The position numbers and the translations under genes are program-made. From NCBI GenBank assembly GCA_900547825.1, contig URII01000004.1, forward strand, positions 6,633-70,632: a DNA stretch of 64,000 bases, in the 5' to 3' direction. This DNA comes from an uncultured Porphyromonadaceae bacterium (GTDB taxonomy: Bacteria; Bacteroidota; Bacteroidia; Bacteroidales; Muribaculaceae). This document shows positions 7,869-16,593 of the stretch, piece by piece. How positions within the stretch are numbered: position 1 is the first letter of the stretch; every line of letters begins with the position of its first letter. The notes below the pieces were generated by a model, which did no database searches, had not been told where the DNA came from, and saw only the letters and a program-made list of their open reading frames with translations.

Positions 7869-10502
7869 ATGGCTAAAAAAGTGGTTGAGACCCCGTTGAT
7901 GAAGCAATATTTCGAGATGAAAGCCAAACATCCCGACGCCATATTGCTTTTCAGGGTAGGAGATTTTTACGAGACTTTCTCCGACGACGCCATCGCATCG
8001 TCGGAGATTCTTGGTATAACGCTGACACGCCGTGCCAACGGATCGGCACAGCATGTGGAGCTCGCAGGCTTTCCACACCATGCCCTCGACACATATCTGC
8101 CTAAATTGGTAAGGGCCGGCAAACGTGTGGCGATATGTGAACAGCTCGAGGATCCCAAACTCACAAAAAAACTTGTGAAACGCGGCATCATAGAGCTGGT
8201 GACTCCGGGCGTGGCCATAAACGACAACATACTTGACCACAGACAGAACAACTTCCTCGCGGCCCTGCACTTCACAAAGGACCGCACGGGGATCAGCTTC
8301 CTTGACATATCCACCGGCGAATTCATAGCTGCCGAGGGCAACGACGACTATGTGGAGAAACTGCTCACACGTTTCGCCCCCAAGGAGGTGCTCGTGGAGC
8401 GCGGCAAACGGGGCGCTCTCGAAACCCGTATGCCGGGACGCTTTCTCGTGTCGGAACTCGACGACTGGATATTCACATCCACCGCCGCTATGGACAGGCT
8501 CCTGAAGCAATTCGAGACCGGGTCGCTTAAAGGGTTCGGCATCCACAAAATGGAACTTGCCGTTATAGCAGCAGGAGCCGTACTCCATTATCTCGACATA
8601 ACGAGCCACACCAGCATAGGGCACATCACATCGCTGTCGCGCATTGACGAGAATACCTATGTACGGCTCGACAATTTCACCATCCGCAACCTCGAGCTTG
8701 TCAGCGCCATGGGCGAGGAGGGGCACAGCCTTCTGGATGTGATTGACCGCACAGTGACCCCGATGGGCGCCCGGATGCTGCGCAGATGGATACTGTTTCC
8801 GCTTATCGATGTGACCGCCATAAACCGGCGCCTTGATGTGGTGCAATACTTTTTCCGCGATCCCGACGAGCGTGAGGCCGTCACCTCAGCCCTCCAGCAG
8901 GTAGGTGACCTTGAACGCCTGCTCGGCAAGGTGGCCACAGGGCGCATCTCGCCGCGGGAGGTAGGGCAACTCCGTAATTCGATGGAAGCGCTCGTGCCGG
9001 TAAAGCAGATGTGCGGCAGCGCCGATGAGCCGGCACTCCGCGCGTTGGCCGACCAGATCAACACGTGCGATTCGCTGCGGAACCGTCTTGCCGCCGAAAT
9101 CGTCGATGATCCCCCCGGAGCACTCGGCCGTGGGCATGTGATACGCGAAGGAGTGGATCCGGAGCTTGACGAACTGCGCTCCATAGCTTCTTCCGGAAAA
9201 GACTACCTGCTGAAAATCCAGGCCCGCGAAAGCGAGGCCACAGGCATATCGTCGCTCAAAGTAGGATTCAACAACGTGTTCGGGTATTATATAGAGGTGA
9301 CCAACACCCACCGCGACAAAGTGCCCTCCGACTGGATACGCAAGCAGACTCTTGTCAACGCCGAGCGCTACATAACCCCCGAGCTGAAAGAATACGAGGA
9401 GAAAATACTCGGCGCTCAGGACAAGATCGACACGATAGAAGCCCGGCTGTTCAACTCGCTCATATCGGATATAGCACAATTCATACCCACAATGCAGCTT
9501 GACGCATCGATGGTGGCGCGAATAGATGTATTGGCCTCATTCACCACCGCAGCCATCGAGAACCGCTACAACCGCCCGATAGTGGACGACTCACTGTCCA
9601 TCGACATTGTCGAAGGGCGCCATCCGGTAATCGAAAAGCAGCTGCCTCCCGGCGAAAGCTATATAGCCAGCACCGTAAGGCTCGACAATGACCATACACA
9701 GGTTATGATGATAACCGGCCCTAACATGTCGGGTAAATCGGCACTCCTGCGCCTCACGGCCCTCAACACACTCATGGCGCAGATAGGCTGTTTCGTAGCC
9801 GCCGATTCGGCGCGGATAGGTGTGGTCGACAAGATATTCACCCGTGTGGGGGCAAGCGACAACATATCGCTCGGCGAATCCACATTCATGGTAGAGATGA
9901 TTGAAGCCGCCTCGATCCTCAACAACATGTCACGCCGCTCGCTTATCCTGTTCGACGAGCTGGGCCGCGGCACATCCACATTCGACGGCATTTCCATAGC
10001 CTGGGCCATCGTGGAGCATATCCACAACCACGGCGAGTCACATCCCAAGACCCTGTTTGCCACCCACTACCACGAACTTAACGAAATGGAAGGGCTGCTC
10101 GAGCGGATCGTAAACTACAATATCGCCGTGCGCGAGATCGACGGCAAGGTGGTGTTTCTGCGCAAACTTGAAAAAGGTGGTTCAGAACACAGTTTCGGCA
10201 TACATGTGGCCAAACTCGCCGGAATGCCCCGCTCCATAGTGCGGCGCGCCGATGAGGTGCTGAAACGCTTGGAGGCAAACAGCGCGGGCGATGCGCTCAC
10301 CCAACGTGAGAATGTGCGGCGCACCTTGGCCGACTCCAACCGACCGGCCGAAGCGGGCGTACAGCTGTCGTTTTTCCAGCTCGACGACCCTGTGCTCGAA
10401 GATGTGCGCGACCAGATTCTTGGCATTGACATCAACAACCTCTCCCCTCTTGAGGCCCTCAACCGGCTCGCCCAGATAAAAGAAATAATCACCGGAAAAT
10501 AA
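7869..10502 (+). CDS. mutS: DNA mismatch repair protein MutS
   Basis: A full-length 877-residue MutS that recognises base mismatches and small loops in newly replicated DNA and recruits MutL. Visible parts are the N-terminal mismatch-recognition domain with the Phe-x-Glu wedge (FYE, residues 33-35), the connector and lever domains, and the ATPase with Walker [12 protein letters not shown] (from about residue 617). [13 protein letters not shown] segment follows near 698, then the ATHYHEL motif. The C-terminal region ends with the [15 protein letters not shown] helix typical of the dimerisation tail. The start at 7869 gives the expected N-terminus. The gene is monocistronic; I did not find a clean consensus promoter in the 50 nt upstream. 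Confidence 0.96.
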   Translation: MAKKVVETPLMKQYFEMKAKHPDAILLFRVGDFYETFSDDAIASSEILGITLTRRANGSAQHVELAGFPHHALDTYLPKLVRAGKRVAICEQLEDPKLTKKLVKRGIIELVTPGVAINDNILDHRQNNFLAALHFTKDRTGISFLDISTGEFIAAEGNDDYVEKLLTRFAPKEVLVERGKRGALETRMPGRFLVSELDDWIFTSTAAMDRLLKQFETGSLKGFGIHKMELAVIAAGAVLHYLDITSHTSIGHITSLSRIDENTYVRLDNFTIRNLELVSAMGEEGHSLLDVIDRTVTPMGARMLRRWILFPLIDVTAINRRLDVVQYFFRDPDEREAVTSALQQVGDLERLLGKVATGRISPREVGQLRNSMEALVPVKQMCGSADEPALRALADQINTCDSLRNRLAAEIVDDPPGALGRGHVIREGVDPELDELRSIASSGKDYLLKIQARESEATGISSLKVGFNNVFGYYIEVTNTHRDKVPSDWIRKQTLVNAERYITPELKEYEEKILGAQDKIDTIEARLFNSLISDIAQFIPTMQLDASMVARIDVLASFTTAAIENRYNRPIVDDSLSIDIVEGRHPVIEKQLPPGESYIASTVRLDNDHTQVMMITGPNMSGKSALLRLTALNTLMAQIGCFVAADSARIGVVDKIFTRVGASDNISLGESTFMVEMIEAASILNNMSRRSLILFDELGRGTSTFDGISIAWAIVEHIHNHGESHPKTLFATHYHELNEMEGLLERIVNYNIAVREIDGKVVFLRKLEKGGSEHSFGIHVAKLAGMPRSIVRRADEVLKRLEANSAGDALTQRENVRRTLADSNRPAEAGVQLSFFQLDDPVLEDVRDQILGIDINNLSPLEALNRLAQIKEIITGK

Positions 10503-10506
10503 ATTT

Positions 10507-10540
10507 CCACCACAGAAACTACCAACAGTCTCTGTGGTGG
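10507..10540 (+). terminator. First hairpin downstream of mutS
   Basis: A perfect 10-bp stem, CCACCACAGA (10507-10516) with TCTGTGGTGG (10531-10540), starts 4 nt after the mutS stop. It has no T run and is followed by a second hairpin. Confidence 0.65.
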
Positions 10541-10553
10541 TATAAAACGAAAA

Positions 10554-10600
10554 AGCTGCCACATGCGGAACTATCATCCGTCAATGTGGTAGCTATTTCT
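10554..10600 (+). terminator. Second hairpin downstream of mutS, with U-rich tail
   Basis: AGCTGCCACAT (10554-10564) pairs with ATGTGGTAGCT (10584-10594) with one G-T wobble, followed by ATTTCT. It could also terminate transcripts of the convergent small lipoprotein gene. Confidence 0.7.
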
Positions 10601-10636
10601 CTTCGTTAGAAGCGGTTGCTTTCTATCGAACCCTGA

Positions 10637-10837
10637 TTATTTTACAGAGTCAGCGGGAGCGGCAACAGAGTCAGCGGGAGCGACAACAGAGTCAACAACT
10701 TCCTCAACTACTGTCTCAACAACAGTTGCTGAATCAAGAGCAGCTGAATCAGCAGCCTCAGCTTTCTTGTCAGAGCTGCCACATGAGAAAAGAGATGCGC
10801 TGAAAGCAACAGCGAGCAGTAAAACTAACTTTTTCAT
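10637..10837 (-). CDS. Small lipoprotein with APADSV repeats
   Basis: A 66-residue secreted lipoprotein of unknown function. The start at 10837 (MKKLVLLLAVAF) was chosen over the upstream in-frame ATG at 10888 because it gives a clean signal peptide ending in the lipobox LFSC (Cys19), and because a perfect promoter at 10891-10921 leaves a normal leader. The mature part is low-complexity and acidic, rich in Ala, Asp, Ser and Val, with the near-tandem repeat VVAPADSVAAPADSV at the C-terminus. It resembles the short, abundant lipoproteins seen in many Bacteroidales. It is monocistronic. Small size makes the protein-level call less certain than the signal peptide suggests. Confidence 0.75.
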   Translation of the reverse strand: MKKLVLLLAVAFSASLFSCGSSDKKAEAADSAALDSATVVETVVEEVVDSVVAPADSVAAPADSVK

Positions 10838-10890
10838 TTTCGATAAGTAATTAAATAATAAAACAATTTTGTTTAGCTTCAAAAACACCG

Positions 10891-10921
10891 CAAAGGTAAT
10901 ACAAAAAACTAACCCGCCAAA
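10891..10921 (-). promoter_or_regulatory. Promoter of the small lipoprotein gene
   Basis: On the minus strand TTTG (10918-10921), a 19-nt spacer and TACCTTTG (10891-10898) match the Bacteroidetes consensus exactly. The ATG at 10837 lies about 50 nt downstream. Confidence 0.8.
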
Positions 10922-11020
10922 CTTTTTTTAGGATTTTTTTTGTGGCCCAATATGAACTGATAAAATAATCTTAAATTTTGTAGATTTTTTGCTCACCCTT
11001 TAACGTTTCGTGCAATATTT

Positions 11021-12724
11021 TCAGGCCTCACTGCGTATCTGCGCCACCAAGGCATTGGCCGTGGCCACAGCTTTAGTGATATGGTCGCAGATATGGTCCT
11101 CGCCAAGAAGACGGCTTACGCCGGCTGCCTCTAATGAGTGGCGCACATTGTCGTTGACTCCCGACAGCACCACGTGGATCCCCTCGCTTTGCGACGACTT
11201 AATGAGAATCTCAAGGTTATGTATGGCCGTGGAGTCAATAAACGGCACCTTGCGCATGCGGATAATGCGCACCAGCGGCTTATCGGCCAAAGTGGAACGC
11301 ATCATCTCGTCAAACTTGGTGGCCACGCCGAAAAAGAACGGCCCGTCGATCTCATACACCGACACACCTTTAACAACGTCGAGCACTTCATGCACAGTGA
11401 GGTCGGTGCCTTCGGCTGCATCAAGCTGATCGCCATACACCTTTATGGAGGTGTTCTCCATAACGCGGCGCAGGAACAGGATCACGGCAAGCAGCAAGCC
11501 GATCTCTATGGCTATGGTGAGGTCGAATATCACCGTGAGCAGGAATGTGACCACAAGCACGGATATGTCGCTCCCGGGATTATGGAATATGGCCCGGATA
11601 GTGCGCCAGCCGCTCATGTTGTAAGCCACCACGATAAGCACAGCCGCGAGACAGGCCATAGGTATCTCGTTGATCAGCGGCATAAGGAAAAGGAATATCA
11701 GCAGCAACACAAACGTATGCACTATGCCGGCCACAGGCGTACGGCCTCCGTTGGATATATTGGTCATGGTGCGGGCTATGGCGCCGGTAACAGGTATTCC
11801 GCCGAAGAAAGGCACCACGATATTGGCCACCCCCTGCCCTATCAGTTCGGTGTTGCTGTTGGTGCGCGAACCCGTCACACCATCGGCCACCGTGGCCGAG
11901 AGCAACGATTCTATGGCTCCGAGTATGGCGATTGTGAATGCGGATGGTAGCAGCATATTTATGGTAGCCATGTTAAGCGCGAAACCGTGAGGTTGAGGAA
12001 TATCAGTGGGCAAATTGCCGAACCGGTCACCTATTGTTTCCACCACACCGTGGCCCGTCACACATTTAATTATATATACAGCAGCCGTTACCACTATTAT
12101 GGCGAGGAGTGCCCCCGGAATTTTCTTGGATATGTAACGCGAACCGATTATCACCACAAGCGAGCCGACACCTACAAGCAGCGTAGGCCAGTCCACGGAA
12201 CCGAAATTATTGATATACATCCACCATTTAGGCAGAAACTCACTCGGAATATTGCGCAGGCCAAGGCCGAAAAAGTCATTTATCTGCGTGGAGAATATGG
12301 TAAGCGCGATACCGGCTGTGAACCCCACCACAATAGGATACGGTATGAACTTTATCACCGTGCCGAGATGGAACAACCCGAGCATGACCAGTATCAGACC
12401 GGCCATGAGCGTGGCCACAGCCAATCCCTCCAAACCGTAAGTGGCTATTATGTTGTAGACTATTACTATGAACGCTCCTGTGGGGCCTCCGATCTGCACA
12501 CTGTTGCCTCCGAGAGCCGACACGAGGAAACCACCTATGATGGCAGTTACGAGTCCCACCGTAGGACTTACGCCACTCGCTATGGCGAACGCTATGGCAA
12601 GCGGCAGAGCCACTATGCCCACCACCACTCCGGCAGTCAGGTCATCCTTGAATTTAGAAAACGAATAATGCCGCAGGGCCGAAACGAGCTTCGGCCTGAA
12701 ATCAACTGCTCCTGAAAATGTCAT
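11021..12724 (-). CDS. SulP-family inorganic anion transporter with STAS domain
   Basis: A 567-residue inner-membrane transporter of the SulP (SLC26) family, likely moving sulfate, bicarbonate or another inorganic anion. Residues about 1-420 form the hydrophobic transporter core, including the family segment GVVVGIVALPLAIAFAIASG and the FGGIPVTGAIARTMTN region. Residues about 440-560 form a cytoplasmic STAS domain (VSVYEIDGPFFFG...FIDSTAIHNLE). The start at 12724 (MTFSGAVDF) was preferred to 12823 because the extra residues are not typical of the family and the promoter at 12835-12865 fits it. Substrate cannot be assigned from sequence. Confidence 0.9.
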   Translation of the reverse strand: MTFSGAVDFRPKLVSALRHYSFSKFKDDLTAGVVVGIVALPLAIAFAIASGVSPTVGLVTAIIGGFLVSALGGNSVQIGGPTGAFIVIVYNIIATYGLEGLAVATLMAGLILVMLGLFHLGTVIKFIPYPIVVGFTAGIALTIFSTQINDFFGLGLRNIPSEFLPKWWMYINNFGSVDWPTLLVGVGSLVVIIGSRYISKKIPGALLAIIVVTAAVYIIKCVTGHGVVETIGDRFGNLPTDIPQPHGFALNMATINMLLPSAFTIAILGAIESLLSATVADGVTGSRTNSNTELIGQGVANIVVPFFGGIPVTGAIARTMTNISNGGRTPVAGIVHTFVLLLIFLFLMPLINEIPMACLAAVLIVVAYNMSGWRTIRAIFHNPGSDISVLVVTFLLTVIFDLTIAIEIGLLLAVILFLRRVMENTSIKVYGDQLDAAEGTDLTVHEVLDVVKGVSVYEIDGPFFFGVATKFDEMMRSTLADKPLVRIIRMRKVPFIDSTAIHNLEILIKSSQSEGIHVVLSGVNDNVRHSLEAAGVSRLLGEDHICDHITKAVATANALVAQIRSEA

Positions 12725-12834
12725 ATTATATATAATGTGATTTGATTGTAGACTTAAAAACAGAATGAGCCGTGCTGGCGTACGTGCATGGCTCATGGTA
12801 TAGCGCGGGGCCTCCCCCGTCAAATTTCAGGCTG

Positions 12835-12865
12835 CAAAGTTAAGCAATTATCCCGACCCGTCAAA
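12835..12865 (-). promoter_or_regulatory. Promoter of the SulP gene
   Basis: On the minus strand TTTG (12862-12865), a 19-nt spacer and TAACTTTG (12835-12842) match the consensus exactly. The leader to the ATG at 12724 would be about 100 nt. The promoter also marks the downstream boundary of the accessory operon, whose last gene ends at 12932. Confidence 0.8.
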
Positions 12866-12931
12866 ATCCCTAAAACTCCCTGCCCGGCAATTAACACACA
12901 AGCATCATATATGGCTATGCAGTCCGTAAAA

Positions 12932-13993
12932 CTACTCTTTTCCTACTGATGGTATTTCCCACCAGCCGTTGCGGCGCCCGTTACGGCGAATGATAATGCC
13001 GCGCGCCGCGAGAGAGGAGGTGATTCGTTTTACAGTGGCTGTTGATTTCTTTATTCCTTTTGCAAGTTCCATTTGGGTGATTTTGGAATTGGCTGTTATC
13101 AACCGCAGAACCGACAGTTCTTCCAAAGTACAGTTCAAAGTATCAAATTGAGACTTTGAATCATCAGTAGTGATACTTTGAATATTCGAATCACCGGCAC
13201 TTACAAGCATTGAGCGGTTGCTTAGTTCATTTGACTCACCAAGAATCACGTTACGGAGGAATAGTTCAACAAACTCGGTTGTAGGCTGAATATTCAGTCC
13301 TTTATAGGATGCACGGACAAGAGCGTTGCGGAAATACCATGAATGACGCTTGAACATCTCGTTTGAAGCTTGTACGCCCATAGAGCGCAGATACTTTATC
13401 AAGAAGACAGCCGTAGTGCGTGTGTTCCCCTCCCTGAAAGGGTGTATTTGCCAAAGGTCGGCAACAAAGCCGGAAATATGCCGTATTATTTCATTGATTT
13501 GCAGCCCGGTATAATCAAATCCCTTTTCCTTGTCAAGATCATACTCAATCGCCTCCCGAAGATTGAAAGCCGGTTGATAACTGACGGACGCATCGCCTCC
13601 CAATACCCATTCTTTCTTCGAGATATCCACGTCGCGGATCTTGCCCGCAAACTTGAATATCCCCTCAAATATACGTTTATGAATCGTAGTGAGTCCCACC
13701 ACGGAGAAAGCAAACGAGGGTTCATTGATGATTTTCGCTATATTGCTGCTTGCCACGTCGGCCTCTTCATCAACGGCATCATGAGCCGATTTTGACTGAT
13801 AATACTGTCTGATAAGAGCCCGCGCCTCATCAATGCTCACATCGCCTTCGATATGGCGGCGTGCGGTTTCGACAAGATAAGGCGACACCTTCAACCCATC
13901 GACATCCTGCAAGCCAATAGCCGTCTGCCAAGCGTCAGCCTTCTCCCGCTGCCCCAGTTCACCATGCACTATATACTCATCAAATTCGCTCAT
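12932..13993 (-). CDS. Fic-domain protein with VbhA-like N-terminus and C-terminal winged helix
   Basis: A 353-residue Fic protein, predicted to transfer AMP or another phosphate-containing group to a target protein. The catalytic motif is HPFREGNTRTT (residues 184-194); the canonical second Gly of GNGR is Thr here, a variant seen in other bacterial Fic proteins. Residues about 25-68 (DGLKVSP, then RRHIEGDVSIDEA) resemble the VbhA antitoxin helix bundle, apparently fused to its own toxin. Where VbhA has its inhibitory Glu, the best match is Asp32 in DVDG, so self-inhibition is uncertain. Residues about 285-350 look like a winged helix (TQMELAKGIKKSTATVKRI...NGWWEI). It is the last gene of the accessory operon, 16 nt after the other fic gene. 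Confidence 0.85.
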   Translation of the reverse strand: MSEFDEYIVHGELGQREKADAWQTAIGLQDVDGLKVSPYLVETARRHIEGDVSIDEARALIRQYYQSKSAHDAVDEEADVASSNIAKIINEPSFAFSVVGLTTIHKRIFEGIFKFAGKIRDVDISKKEWVLGGDASVSYQPAFNLREAIEYDLDKEKGFDYTGLQINEIIRHISGFVADLWQIHPFREGNTRTTAVFLIKYLRSMGVQASNEMFKRHSWYFRNALVRASYKGLNIQPTTEFVELFLRNVILGESNELSNRSMLVSAGDSNIQSITTDDSKSQFDTLNCTLEELSVLRLITANSKITQMELAKGIKKSTATVKRITSSLAARGIIIRRNGRRNGWWEIPSVGKE

Positions 13994-14009
13994 ATTCCTT
14001 TTGGTATAT

Positions 14010-14750
14010 TTATTTGCAATTCACTTTCCAATAGCCTGATTTATTGCTTCCGACGCGCTGCACCAATTCTTGTTCTTTCAGTGAACTGATAATTTTTCTG
14101 ACAGCACGGTCCGTAATTCCAATTTCTTTGGCTATTGCGGATGCTGTGAGGTTAGGTCTTTTCAGCAATAGGTCAAGAACATTAGATTCTGATTTATTAG
14201 GAACTTTGTGAGGAACTTTATTAGGAACTTTTTCCGTTTCCTTATGCTTTTCAAGTGTGTCACGGATTTCTGTCAGCATAAAGTCAATGAACGGTCCCGA
14301 TTGTCCGGCGGCAGTGGAAACGGCAATTGCATCATAGTATCGTTGTTGATTGGAGAAAACCATATTTTCCACCGGTAGATGTTCAAAAACGGGATTAAGC
14401 CTACCCAATATAAGTGATTGCCATAATCTCCCGGTACGTCCGTTGCCATCGCTGAACGGATGGATAAAGCTGTAAAGTTCATACGCCTTGATTGCATTCC
14501 TCACCTCCTGAATCTGACGTATCGGGGCAACTACATTCTTGCCGTTGATAATATCGGCTACCTCATCTTCCGACAACGTATTGCCCTCAATGGCAAGAGA
14601 ACTATGGATAGTCTTGATACGATTCGCCTTGCGCAGACGCAATCCGTCCTCATTTTCAAGAGCGATGGCATACCGCTCAAGCAGAGCCGAAATCTCAGCA
14701 ATGAGATTGATTGCCAGTGGTGAAACTGTAAATGGAGGTGCTTGCATCAT
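14010..14750 (-). CDS. Class II-type Fic protein with KVPNK linker and winged helix
   Basis: A 246-residue Fic protein with the full canonical motif HPFSDGNGRTGR (residues 97-108), so it should be a competent AMP-transferase. The N-terminal inhibitory motif (S/T)xxxE(G/N) is present as SLAIEG (51-56), which is class II architecture: autoinhibited by its own helix. Residues 174-186 are a short repeat linker (KVPNKVPHKVPNK). The tail (about 188-245) is a winged helix-turn-helix (TASAIAKEIGITDRAVRKI...GYWKV), which suggests DNA binding or autoregulation. It starts 2 nt after the stop of the truncated ORF upstream and is followed 16 nt later by the second fic gene. It is distinct in sequence from that neighbour, so the pair is not a recent duplication. 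Confidence 0.88.
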   Translation of the reverse strand: MMQAPPFTVSPLAINLIAEISALLERYAIALENEDGLRLRKANRIKTIHSSLAIEGNTLSEDEVADIINGKNVVAPIRQIQEVRNAIKAYELYSFIHPFSDGNGRTGRLWQSLILGRLNPVFEHLPVENMVFSNQQRYYDAIAVSTAAGQSGPFIDFMLTEIRDTLEKHKETEKVPNKVPHKVPNKSESNVLDLLLKRPNLTASAIAKEIGITDRAVRKIISSLKEQELVQRVGSNKSGYWKVNCK

Positions 14751-14752
14751 AA

Positions 14753-14902
14753 CTAAGGGTTAGTATAAATGTGATGGTTGTCGATATTGAGAAACGCACA
14801 CGCCGAATGCATACCGTCTTTCAACTCGTCGGTAATCTTCTTCAGTTCCAAAGTCCGCGATTCGTCCTCCGCAATCAATGCCTTTATATCATCAATAGTC
14901 AT
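14753..14902 (-). pseudogene. Truncated AlbA_2-type (Schlafen-like) ATP-binding protein, 49 codons
   Basis: The frame runs ATG at 14902 to TAG at 14753. It begins MTIDDIKALIAEDE, then TLELKKITDELKDG and MHSACAFLN, which matches my recollection of the N-terminus of a common Bacteroidales AlbA_2-domain ATP-binding protein of several hundred residues. In that family FLN is followed by a TDGG-type glycine-rich segment; here the frame continues as IDNHHIYTNP and stops, so nearly the whole domain is missing. Its ATG overlaps the TGA of the upstream gene (ATGA), and its stop is 2 nt from the first fic ATG, so it may still be translated as a coupling peptide. I see it as a deletion relic, with a functional leader peptide as the alternative. 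Confidence 0.65.
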
Positions 14903-16572
14903 CCTGCTAATTCTTTGATAAAGTCGTTAATTATTTCAGGAGATTTAAGTTCATATCGACTCATCAAGAAAACCGAAAATGAAATATCTTGACAATGTAA
15001 AAGTTCCGTAAAAGTATAACTATACCCAGACAAACGTTTTTGACAATAAGCATGGTAATTTTTAATCTCAGAAAAAATATCGATCATACCACTCTTGATT
15101 AAGTCTGACGCTAATATAAATGTATCCATATCCAATACAGTAATGGGATGAGTAATGGTATTCAATTCATCCTTTATAGCCTCATTTAGAAGTCGATTGA
15201 ATCCATCTGAAGAAAAATTGTAATCATCACACAAAAGTATTGGGTATACTTCAAGATTTTCTAAATTGATTTCGTCCCAAAGAAATTGATGTTTCTCTAT
15301 TCTATCGCAATTTCTAAGAAGTTGGCCCGTGCCATGATTTCCAATTAAACTCTTATAAACTACCTTCGCGCACTCGGATGGATTTAATATAGCCTCTTGG
15401 CTAATCATCATTCCTTTACATTCAAATAATAAAATTTTATTGTCTTTTCTAAAATATCCATCTGGAGGCGAATTTGTCAGGCTTTCAAAAGAGCATTTCC
15501 CATATGAGGGCAACAGTTTATACATTTGCTTCGCATACTTGATTCGGTTATGACAATCTGTATCTGTCAATAAAAGTCCCTCCTTACAGAATGTATATTC
15601 CAACAAACCAGTAAATAGAAAATTCTGAATAAATTCAGTTGTGAATGCTACCTGAAAATTTTTAAATACACCTGTCTCCGAATTTATTTTAGAGAGCGCA
15701 AAACGAAAGTGTAAGTAAAACAAGTTACTTACAAACACATTCGATATCACCCCATAATGATAATTGCGTAACTTTACAAAAGGCTTATTCTTAAATGCAG
15801 TATAATCAACATTCTCTTTTAGTGAGACTATTTCCTCCAATGTTAGTGATATTCTATCTAAAAAATCCGTCATATATCCTTTGGAGTGAAACCTAAAAAT
15901 GACATTCGTTTTGCGCGGCTCAAAAGGTATATCTTTAGTAAGATAATCAATTATATTAATATAATCCGCAAAAGATGAGAGATTATGTGTGTTTAGAAAG
16001 GTATCACGCAATTTTCGCCACTTGTCAGAAGATGTATTGAAAAAACGATTAAGCATGAGTGCTCTATAAAATGTTGAGTATAAGCTTATCCTTGGGTCTA
16101 TTTCATATTTTTTTGACCTGATATGTTTGTAAAATTTATCACCCGACTTATCTTTGAATCTTGGATTATTTTTTAATAATTCACTATTTATCTTCAGAAT
16201 AGCAAGTAACAACGCAAAGTTAATCTCAAAGATATTTCTTGGACTTTTGAAATCTTTTGGAGAAATGCTGTATGCGTTTTTAAGGAGTTCTAAACCTGTT
16301 TGAACATTAGTCAATTCAAGTTCATATTCTGCATTATGAATTGGTCTGTTCAATAGCTGTTCTATAATATCTGGTGGTAATGTTGTTTCAAAACCAAGAT
16401 TATGGATAGTTTCATCAGCAGGAATATCCTTTGTCGTATTCGATAATAGCAGTCCAATACGAATAGCATGCTCACGTGGTACATACTTCAGTAAATCTTT
16501 AGCATCCATTTCTAATGGTTTATCGCCAAAGACATCATCGAAGTTTAAGAGTAGTTTATCAACGATTTCCAT
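14899..16572 (-). CDS. Uncharacterised protein with PD-(D/E)XK nuclease-like motif, in an R-M operon
   Basis: A 557-residue cytoplasmic-looking protein that I do not recognise as a named family. The ATG at 16572 (MEIVDKLLLNF) was chosen over a TTG at 16581. Near residues 371-386 the sequence reads PPDGYFRKDNKILLFECKG: an Asp, then a hydrophobic strand ending in Glu-Cys-Lys. This is the classic PD-(D/E)XK nuclease core, and the preceding helix (TGLLEYTFCKEG) could supply the extra acidic residue. The rest is rich in Leu, Ile, Asn and Lys and probably helical. It is 21 nt downstream of the R-M-S fusion gene and ends in an ATGA overlap with the truncated AlbA_2 ORF, so it is very likely co-transcribed. 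A second endonuclease or effector of the restriction system is the simplest reading. Base composition is markedly AT rich. Confidence 0.6.
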   Translation of the reverse strand: MEIVDKLLLNFDDVFGDKPLEMDAKDLLKYVPREHAIRIGLLLSNTTKDIPADETIHNLGFETTLPPDIIEQLLNRPIHNAEYELELTNVQTGLELLKNAYSISPKDFKSPRNIFEINFALLLAILKINSELLKNNPRFKDKSGDKFYKHIRSKKYEIDPRISLYSTFYRALMLNRFFNTSSDKWRKLRDTFLNTHNLSSFADYINIIDYLTKDIPFEPRKTNVIFRFHSKGYMTDFLDRISLTLEEIVSLKENVDYTAFKNKPFVKLRNYHYGVISNVFVSNLFYLHFRFALSKINSETGVFKNFQVAFTTEFIQNFLFTGLLEYTFCKEGLLLTDTDCHNRIKYAKQMYKLLPSYGKCSFESLTNSPPDGYFRKDNKILLFECKGMMISQEAILNPSECAKVVYKSLIGNHGTGQLLRNCDRIEKHQFLWDEINLENLEVYPILLCDDYNFSSDGFNRLLNEAIKDELNTITHPITVLDMDTFILASDLIKSGMIDIFSEIKNYHAYCQKRLSGYSYTFTELLHCQDISFSVFLMSRYELKSPEIINDFIKELAG

Positions 16573-16593
16573 ACAAATCAAGACTAAACATAT

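Noticed and set aside
7857..8846. A 329-codon minus-strand frame
   Set aside because: It is antisense to the 5' part of mutS and has no domain or signal.
11138..11950. A 270-codon plus-strand frame
   Set aside because: It is antisense to the SulP transporter gene and extremely His-rich, as expected of a shadow of a hydrophobic protein.
12725..12823. A 33-residue N-terminal extension of the SulP protein
   Set aside because: The consensus promoter and family start point to the ATG at 12724; the extension lies in the leader.
16573..16581. A TTG start three codons upstream of the nuclease-like gene
   Set aside because: An ATG is available three codons later and ATG is the usual start in this window.
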